The notes beneath the pieces were generated by a model, which was not told where the DNA came from, searched no databases, and was given only the letters and a program-made list of their open reading frames with translations. Position numbers and translations under genes: made by a program. Below, in pieces: positions 56,666 through 64,000 of a stretch of 64,000 nucleotides of DNA (positions are counted from its first letter, which is position 1; each line of letters begins with the position of its first letter). Origin of the DNA: Mycocentrospora acerina (taxonomy: Eukaryota; Ascomycota; Dothideomycetes; Pleosporales); assembly GCA_022701365.1 (NCBI GenBank), contig JAKUHH010000396.1, forward strand, positions 186,001 through 250,000, given 5' to 3'.

Positions 56666-59411
56666 TCACTCGCCAGTACTTCCTCCCCTCAGTCTTCTTC
56701 CGCCCAGGCTCACGGTGCGACCGAGGTCGTTGATTGTGCCAATGGAATTGCGGTTGATGTTTGGTCTGGTGCTGAACTGGGTTCGGGCTTGCAGGTTGGG
56801 CGCCATCTGCTTTTCGTATGCGGGAGAGCTCTCGCGGTCTAGATGGAAGCGCCTAGTGCTGTCTCGAAAGAGCAGGCTATTTTCGTTGCCAATGCCGGTT
56901 ACCGTCGGTCGACGAAGGCCAGAGGCAGGCTGGATCGCGGGGGATGGCTGTAGTCCAGGCATTGGTTCCTGGGATGTGTACTGTCTGCTAGGAAACCTGC
57001 TGGTGGTATTCTTCTCGGCGGAGCGAATCGATCTAAAGTCCGTCATGGCGCGAGAGGGCGCGCGTATTGTTGGGTCGTCCTCGTCGTCGTCGTCGACACT
57101 GTTGCGAGTGCGATGGAGACTTGTGCCAGCCCGTTGGCGGGAGAAGCTGCGTGATTCTGAACGGTCGGCCTCCTGGCTGGATTCTCGCAGGCTCCCATTC
57201 ACGAGCATGCTTGTCCTGCGAGCCTCGATGCGCGTGAGCGCTCTGCTTGGACTGACTCCTGCGAGTGAGTTGGTCTCGGGCTCGATGCTTTGGCGGACAG
57301 GCGGCGACTCGCCATTCACCTGTACACTTGGGCGGCGTGAGGCTGCAATGGCCGATGCTCTGACGGCTGGGCTGGCGATACTTGACTTGGTGTCACACAA
57401 TGCTATGCAAAGTTCCGTCAGACCACGGCAGATGTTGTCAGCTTTGCGGCGCACGGCGCGATCAGACACAACGGCGCCGCCAATGACAGAACTGGTCGAG
57501 TTGAGGGTCCCCTGGGGTCCGCCGCTTCCGGTCAGTTCTGCGAGAGCAAGCGCTTCTGTTGCCGTTGCCTCGATTCGACGGTACACCTCGGGCGACGTGT
57601 ACTGCCTGACTTTTGCCAGGGCCTCGCGCAACAAGGGATGGGTTCTGCTGGGTGTTTGGGTGTCGACTGTCGAGCTGGATGACGAGTGGTTGGACTTGCG
57701 TGGCTGGTTGGGAGACGTCGACACGGTCGTCGCCGAGGTGTTTGCCGTGCGCGGGCGGTCGGCGATGGCCTGGGAGACAATTGCGGCAGACGTGGCCGGG
57801 ATCTTGCCGCCCAGCTCGATGCGGCGGATTCGTGTCTTGAGCTCGTCCAGCTCGTCCCACACGGAGACGGCCGGGCCGGTGGAGCCATGCGATTCGGTGC
57901 CGTCAGCGCGCGAGCCCGTGTCGGGGAAGGTTTCGGCCTGCGGGGTCTTGGGGTCGTCGCGGGACGACGAGTAGTGGAGGTTGGAGGGGCGGTAGTTTGG
58001 CTGACGGGTTGTGGTGGTGGTGGCGGGCGGGGTGTAGTGGGCGTCTGGCTGCGAGGGCGGCCTCTTGCCAAACTGGGCCAGGAACTCGGCGGGCGAGAGC
58101 TGGGCGTCTTTGCGCGAGGAGAAGGAGGCCTTTGAGGTGAGCTCGGGCACGCGCGTGCGGGGCGTCTCGAGCCTGGTGGTGGCGGTCGAGGCCGAGAGCG
58201 GCGAGTGGCGGGCGGCGGTGGTGGGCAGCAGCGAGGCGCGGCGGGGCTGGCTGACCGACTTTGGGTCTGCGTAGGGGATGCGGCTCAGGCCGGCGGCCAT
58301 GGGCGTCGAGACCTCGGAGTGGACGGGCGACGGCGAGTGGAGGCCCGAGGGAAACGAGGAGCGGTTGTTTACGCGGGCAATGCGGGACTACACAGGGTCA
58401 GCGGTCTGGTCTCCCCCCACATGCGTCTTGTCGTCGTCGACAACAACAACGACGGCCGGCACTCACCCGTAGGCGCTCTCGCGCCGCGGCGTCGGCCAGG
58501 CGCTGCTTGGGCGCGCTGTCCTCGGCGATGTTCATGAAGAGATCCTCGGCTGGTTCGCGGCGCGCACGTGCCGTGTTGGTGGTGGTGGTGGTGGAGGTGG
58601 AGTTGGAGGTGGAGGTTGTCGCCGTCGTCGCCGAGCGTCGTGTGGGCGCGGTGGGGCCGGTGTCGGTGTCGGACGATGCGCTCGACGACGACGACGGCGC
58701 AGGGCTCGGGGCCATGTGTCGGGCGGGGCGTGCGCTGGTCGTCGAGGCGCGTCGCAGGGGCGCAGGCTTGTGGGACGAGGGGTTGTCGTCGGGGGCCGGG
58801 GCGGGGGCTTTGTGGGCCTTGGGGGCCTTTGTTTCGGCGTCGTCCCTGCGGCGGCGTCCGGGCGAGGCGGGCACTGGCACGGACTGGCGGTGGGCGTGGG
58901 CGTGGGCAGAGGGGACGTCGGGCGGCTTCTGCGACGAGCGGCGCGCAATGTCCGAGTTGCCGCGAGTAATCAGGGTGACGGGCGGGCCGCGCGACGTGTC
59001 ATAGCCGGTGCTGTGCGAGGCTGGCGGTCGCCGGGCGCCGGGCGGGGAGCGCACCTCGCTGGCGGAGGCCTGGGGCTGCGGGGAGAAGTACGAGGACGAC
59101 GTCGCCGAGGAGGTCGAGGGCGCGGCGGTCGGCGTTGAGGGCGTGGTCAGGGTGGCGCGTCGGGAGCGCGACGAGGCCGAGGCAGAGGCAGAGGCAGAGG
59201 CGAGGGTCGAGGCGGTCGAGGGCAGGCGCAACAGCGTCGGCGTGTCTGGGGCCGTGTGGGTTCGACTGTGCTTGGGCGGGTGCGGAGCAGCGGCGGAGGC
59301 AGTCGTCGTCGTCGAGGGGTGGGCGTGGGCGTGCGGGTGGGCGTCGGAGGTGCGCGAGCGTTGCAGGAGGCCTCCCAGGAACGACTTGCGACGGGGTTTT
59401 TCAGGCGGCAT
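56666..59411 (-). CDS. Large disordered conserved fungal protein, function unknown
   Basis: Exons 59411-58467 and 58387-56666 (79-nt intron); 888 aa. The first 310 residues are Ala/Ser/Pro/Thr/His-rich with AHAHAH and SASASAS runs and an early PRRKSFLGGLLQRSR motif. The second exon starts SRIARVNNRSSFPSG. Two ordered blocks stand out: VWDELDELKTRIRRIELGGK (about 465-485) and HPLLREALAKVRQYTSPEVYRRIEATATEALALAEL with VRRKADNICRGLTELCIALCDT (about 545-640), both probably helical. The tail is Arg/Ser-rich. I recall similar proteins across Pezizomycotina, often poorly named in databases as LPXTG-motif proteins, but no LPXTG motif or membrane anchor is present. Confidence 0.82.
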
Positions 59412-60892
59412 GGCTGCGAATTGCTTGTTGTGCTGGCAGACAGGGTTCAGCGCGGTTGCTTCACGAAAAGTATGCAACCGGCTTTCCCTGCGCGAGGGCC
59501 CGCCAGCTCATGTAGGCCAGCCATGTCATTTACAGGCGCAAGATATGGCTGGGGATCTCCACGACCAAGGGCCGCCGGTGGGCTAGCTCGTGCGTGCACA
59601 ACTCTGTCTGCTAGCCGTCCGTGACGTGCATCGGTGCATCGCGTGCATCCCGTCTGGTCTGGTCTGCTCTGCTCTGCTCTCTGCTGTGGCCTGGCCTGGT
59701 ACTGCCACACACAGCACACCTACCTGCCACTGCCACACCTACCACGGCCACATGTACCACGCCGGCCGCTGCCACACACAGCACGCCTGCCATTGTGCCG
59801 TTGGTCCGTCATGCACATGGCGCCGCAGTCAACGGCGCCTACCAACACAACAACTAACCAACTCCCCAACTCCCCAACTATCCACCCAACCAACCCATCA
59901 AGCCCGCCCGCCAGCCTCCTCGCTATCCCTCCCATCCCCTCCCATTCCCTCCCCAACACCCGTGCTTTTTCTGCACACCAGCCCATGCACAACACGGCAC
60001 ACGCTTCTTTTCTTGCACCTGCTAACCACGCCACCCCTTCCGTCCACATCCCTCGTGTTTCATCGCCTCTTGACTCGGGAAGCTTCACCTTCCTCCCGAC
60101 GCTGCCCGTGCAAGGGTGGCTATACGCGACCGCCAAACAAACACACTGACTCTGGCCCCACGCCCAATGTGCCTGAAATATCACCCAGGACAGGGGTGTT
60201 GCGGGAGATTGTCATGTCCCAAACATGTTTGCATCCCGCCTGTCGCGCCCATGATGCCAGCCCACAAAAAAGGCGTTGGCCCAGCAAACTCTCCGTTCCT
60301 GAACGCGCAACCCACGCGACACGACGCAATCCGGCATGACACGGCCAAGGCACCAACTCACGTTGCCTCTAGCCTGCTCCTGTTGCCGCGCATGCCCATG
60401 ATATATCTTCCCGAGGACGCCTTGCTGTGCCTTGATATCTTCTTATTTCTTCTATTTTTTTCTTTCATATCTTCTAATACAACAAACGTGCCTCTTCTCT
60501 GCTGTTCCACTAATCTCACCTCACCCCCGTTGCTCTTGTCGTCGCTTTCGTCGTCGCTTTCGTCGTCAATGTTTTCAATGCAATCCGCCCCCTTTGAAGA
60601 AATGATCATGTCATCTCTACCCAGCAGACTTGTCTCTTTCCCAATGTACTTTTCTTTGCTGCTCTGTTGATCTTTGGCGACATGCCTGGCTTTGCTGTTG
60701 GAGTTGTCTTTTCTGCACTTCTCACCCTCGTTAGTGTTGATGTTTACCAACCTTCTTGCCTCACCAGCGTGGTTGTCTTTACTAGTCCTTGTACCTTGAT
60801 TAAAGCACTCACCCCCACCTGCGCACTCGCCTTTACTAACCGTACTTGTCTTTACAAACACACTTGTCTTTATCGACATACCCACCTTTACT

Positions 60893-61005
60893 AACACACT
60901 CACCTCTGCTAACACACTCACCTCTGCTAACACACTCACCTCCGCTAACACACTCACCTCCGCTAACACACTCACCTCCGCTAACACACCCACCTTTACC
61001 AACAA
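60893..61005. repeat. 18-bp minisatellite
   Basis: About six head-to-tail copies of CTAACACACTCACCTCYG, with Y changing from T to C along the array, ending in degenerate copies. The same strand is strongly purine-poor. Confidence 0.9.
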
Positions 61006-61071
61006 AGCATACTCACCTCCACCAACGCCCACTCAAGTACTCAGGCATCAACCAATTCTTGTTCAAATACA

Positions 61072-61174
61072 CATGCTCAATCAACTCTCGTTCACATACA
61101 CATGCTCAACCAACTCTCGTTCACATACACATGCTCAACCAACTCTCGTTCAAATACACAGGCTCAACCAACTC
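61072..61174. repeat. 29-bp minisatellite
   Basis: Three full and one partial copy of a 29-bp unit containing GCTCAACCAACTCTCGTTCA, with one or two differences between copies. Confidence 0.9.
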
Positions 61175-61939
61175 GTCTCCAACAGCATCAAATCCGTAAA
61201 GAATCATTCATGCTACATATAAATGGCCGCAATCACAATTAAATAAATCACCTCGTCATTCTACCGAAGAAACCTGGCCATGGCCGAGGAATACGCTACA
61301 CGGCAGTTGAATAGCCTCGAGCGCACAGACTATTTCCTTATAGTGCAACACCTCTTCTCTTAGCATTGTCATTTCTCAAACGTCCTTTGCTCACCACCGC
61401 CACCACCACCAAGCAGATCGTTTCCTTTCACGACCAATTCCAGCCAACGGAGCAGAAAATAACTCGACTGCCTGAGTGATAGGTGAAACGCACCCTTTGC
61501 CAAATGAAACGGCCCTTCTCGGCAGCCCTGCGTCGGCCATATTTCCCACATAGACAAAGTACAACAACCGGTATTAGATTGTATTGCTGTGTAAAACAAT
61601 CACATTCATGCATCTCCATTCGTCCGTTTATTCTCTCACTCCCCCCAATTAGACCTAGTCTAGGGATCGTCCAAATGTTCTCCGCATTCTTGGTAGAGTG
61701 CGAGGTAGATGACCTCGTTTACATGCGCATTCACTTCTTGGCCAGGCAGTGACAGCTTGGTAATGTCCTGGCCGTCGAGCGAGCTGTCCGAATAGATTGC
61801 GGGCTGTCGGCGTATAAAGCTACGGCATCTGCTCCGTAGAGTAGACATATCACCATCAGCAAACCAGCTCTACTCACCCACACTCCAACACCAATCCCAA
61901 CTTCCAATCCACCCCTTTACTCTCAACTCATTCTTCACC

Positions 61940-62633
61940 ATGCGTTCCTTTGGAATCATCGCCGTCGCTGCTCTCCTCCCAGCTGCCCTCGCATCCTGGA
62001 ACCCCAAGATCTGCAAAGGCGTAGGTGGCTGTGTTGGAACTGCCGTGCACAACAGCGAGCCATTCAGATGCCCCGACTCCAGCTTGTTGAACGTCCAGCA
62101 AACGGCCTCCAACTCGATTGACGCCAGCAACGGCGCCTACGAGATCGCCTCCAAGGCAGAGTTTCCTGCCACATGCTTGGGCGGCCGCAAGCCCTCCAGC
62201 ACAGATGTGTTGATTGTGAGTTGAAATACCAAGCCCACCCCCCTTTTGTGACAAACATGGTAGTCTCTCAAAGACATTGGAGCGAAAAAAAACTAACAAC
62301 ATCTCCCCGCAGAAACGCACCACCGAGTTCAAGCAGACCATGTACCTCTTCCTGACCGAGACATGCACCGACCCTAAGCCTGCGAACCCGGGTGACTGCT
62401 ACCTCGCCAACCCCAACCCTTCCACGTATGTCATTCCTATTCCTGCAACATGTCACACACCGATTTGCTAACATGAACGCAGAACCACTGTTTGCCAGAT
62501 TGTCGACACCACTGGCAAGAACTGCATCGAGAACCCCAAGGCTGGCGAGTGCGAGAGGTGGGGAACTTCGGCTGGACGCACGCAGTGCGCCGGCTGGACT
62601 CCTGCCAAGGTTGAGAAGCCCACTACGTCTTAG
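61940..62633 (+). CDS. Small secreted cysteine-rich protein (10 Cys)
   Basis: Exons 61940-62215, 62313-62425 and 62483-62633; 179 aa. Signal peptide MRSFGIIAVAALLPAALA followed by a mature chain starting SWNPKICKG. The mature protein has ten cysteines (five possible disulfides), among them ICKGVGGC, FRCP, ATCLGG, ETCTDPK, GDCYLA, TVCQIV, KNCIEN, GECERW and TQCAGW, and no membrane segment or GPI signal. Size, secretion and even Cys number fit an apoplastic small secreted or effector-like protein. No domain is recognised and a host role is only inference. Confidence 0.8.
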
Positions 62634-63615
62634 GCAGAGCAGGATAGAAACGGTGGTTTCTGATGTACATATATATTTATATTCTTGATACGTTGTGGAT
62701 TTTGTTGTCGCCGTAACATACTCGAACGAGTACCAGTAAAACTGGCATGGCCGATTTGTAGATTAAAAAAAAAGCCACTACTCAAGGCTGCGGTCATGCT
62801 TTTCAAAGCAAACATGGCCATGGGAAAATCAAACAGTAAACATTTTTGTCAAATACCGTCTGAAATCTTGCCGTGGATGAAGTGATGCAGGCAGTGCAAT
62901 GAGAACAACTAAATGACATTGAAATGGTTGAACCAACATTACAGAAAAGATGTTACCAAAGACCCAATCATACATTGTCTATTATTGTTTGGTACATGTT
63001 GTTGAATTACATCATTTCACCTAGGAAGTAGTCGTCGTCGCTCAGTCAAATGAAATATAGTGGGAAATAAACTTGAGCGTCAGCATTCCAATGAAACATA
63101 TGTAAAACATCCCCAATTTGACACTAAAACACCCTTTGTTTTTTTGTGTTTCTAGAGTGCTGGACGGTAGAGTATAGAGTACGGCTGGAATGTATGAGAT
63201 GAATTGATTAATTGATTGAACAAATAGGTATGAGAGAAGGTATAAGACCGATCTATACATGTCTCGTGGTAGCCAGGAGAGGCTGGGATAGTGGAAGGAA
63301 CTGGGGCTGATCTTCAGTACAAAGATGCTGGCTGGTTTACCTCGAAATTGTAATGGATTAATTCCAACTGAGGAAGAGAAATAAAGTAAGTGTAAGTGTG
63401 TTATAATGAACTTTTTACAATTGACAAAGAGTAGTAAAGTAAGTATGTTACAACGAATTTATTACCATTGACAAAGTGTAGTAAAGTAAGCACGTGATGT
63501 CGGTGCCTGTTTTGCCGACGCCAAGGTCAATGCCTCCCGTCCAACTTTTCCCATTCCTCTTACCCATCAACGAGCGTCGACGGCAAACCCATTCTCTCCT
63601 TGACATCTGCCCATC
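62634..63615. other. AT-rich intergenic region
   Basis: About 980 bp with 3' flank and promoter sequence and a tandem duplication described separately. No gene is seen. Confidence 0.5.
63381..63490. repeat. Imperfect tandem duplication of about 50 bp
   Basis: Two adjacent units share TAAAGTAAG, a TGTTA-AAYGAA core, ATTGACAAAG and GTAG in the same order; a third TAAAGTAAG starts at 63482, about 130 bp before the PRP45 start. Confidence 0.7.
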
Positions 63616-64000
63616 ATGTCCGTCGCAACGCTTTCCAAGTCACTACCGAGGCCAAAATATACGGGCGAAGAAGAGGAACTCACCAAAGCGACGCGCGTGC
63701 TGAGCTCCGAGCAGTACGAGACACAGGTCGCGCGGAGGCAGAATGGCCCGCCCGCGTATGGCAGCAGGACAAACTGGCGACCACGTACGGCCGAGGACTT
63801 TGGCGATGGAGGCGCGTTTCCCGAGGTGCAAGTCGCGCAGTACCCGCTGGATATGGGGAGGAAAGGCACACAGTCCACATCGAACGCGCTCGTGAGAAAG
63901 GTCGACGGCGATGGAAAGACAAAATACGATGAGATTGCGCGACGTGGACACGGCGACTCGAGGATCGTACAGGCGAGCTTCAAGGACTTGATTCCGCTGC
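63616..64000 (+). CDS. PRP45: Pre-mRNA-processing protein 45 (SNW/SKIP), 3' end outside the window
   Basis: Spliceosome component (NineTeen-related, SKIP orthologue). 128 codons are visible from the ATG at 63616. The N-terminus SVATLSKSLPRPKYTGEEE leads into the SNW family text NWRPRTAEDFGDGGAFPEVQ, VAQYPLDMGRKG, KYDEIARRGHGDSRIVQASFKDLIPL, collinear with Prp45/SNW1. The SNW core and C-terminus lie beyond the right edge. No intron in the visible part. Confidence 0.95.
   Translation, partial: MSVATLSKSLPRPKYTGEEEELTKATRVLSSEQYETQVARRQNGPPAYGSRTNWRPRTAEDFGDGGAFPEVQVAQYPLDMGRKGTQSTSNALVRKVDGDGKTKYDEIARRGHGDSRIVQASFKDLIPL

Larger units (their letters stand above)
59412..61939. other. Gene-poor, C/A-rich region with minisatellites
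   Basis: 2.5 kb without a convincing gene. The first part (59.4-60.4 kb) is CA/CC-rich; a minus-strand frame at 60358-61032 mostly translates a minisatellite and a Lys/Asp-rich text and is not accepted. The end (61.8-61.94 kb) is the promoter of the secreted protein. Confidence 0.5.

Noticed and set aside
59412..60340. Plus-strand frame of 249 codons rich in His, Pro, Thr
   Set aside because: Arises from CA/CC-rich low-complexity DNA; frames on both strands are open and none shows a domain.
60358..61032. 224-codon minus-strand frame
   Set aside because: Its N-terminal part is the translated 18-bp minisatellite (VLAEVS repeats) and the rest is low-complexity Lys/Asp/Ser text.

Overview
This window is nuclear DNA from a filamentous ascomycete (Pezizomycotina). 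The genes are dense on both strands, have short GT...AG introns of about 45-100 nt with CTAAC/CTGAC-like branch sites, and include typical Pezizomycotina proteins: PacC, a TeaR-like CaaX protein, a Zn2Cys6 regulator, FSH-family hydrolase, DUF3074 and DUF3602 proteins, and small secreted cysteine-rich proteins. The gene set fits Dothideomycetes, but no marker here fixes the order. Exon-intron models were built by hand from open frames, splice signals and protein-family similarity. All complete spliced models keep frame.

Left part (1-22.4 kb): a Mio/SEA4-type WD40 protein cut by the window edge (-), EFG1 (+), a decayed GH47 mannosidase relic (-), AP-1 gamma-adaptin (-) divergent from a sterol O-acyltransferase (+), a DUF3074 coiled-coil protein (+), an FSH-type serine hydrolase (-), ribosomal protein S12 (-), a TeaR-like prenylated cell-end protein (-), a ferric-reductase-like oxidoreductase (-) and a nucleoside hydrolase (+) containing two microexons.

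Middle part (22.4-50.2 kb): a 3.3-kb gene-poor stretch leads into pacC (+), whose upstream DNA is rich in PacC-type sites. Next are a DUF3602 protein (+), a secreted tandem-repeat cysteine protein (-), a BAG-domain co-chaperone (-), a 3-kb AT-rich stretch with a tRNA-Val, glycogenin with a very long Ser-rich tail (+), a secreted GH3 beta-glucosidase (-), a Zn2Cys6 transcription factor (-) and KU80 (-).

Right part (50.2-64 kb): the gap between KU80 and an aldo/keto reductase holds two tRNA genes, Leu(CAA) and Pro(CGG). Each carries a normal tRNA-type intron after base 37 and also a second insertion with all the marks of an mRNA-type (spliceosomal) intron: one in the T arm, one inside the anticodon. 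This is the most unusual signal in the window. Then follow a small Gly-rich protein (-), low-complexity DNA with an assembly gap in poly-C, a large conserved protein of unknown function (-), minisatellites, a 10-cysteine secreted protein (+) and the start of PRP45/SNW1 (+).

Most genes are unrelated housekeeping functions, with no biosynthetic cluster. Possible functional links are few: the neighbouring GH3 enzyme and Zn2Cys6 factor, and PacC with its own promoter sites.
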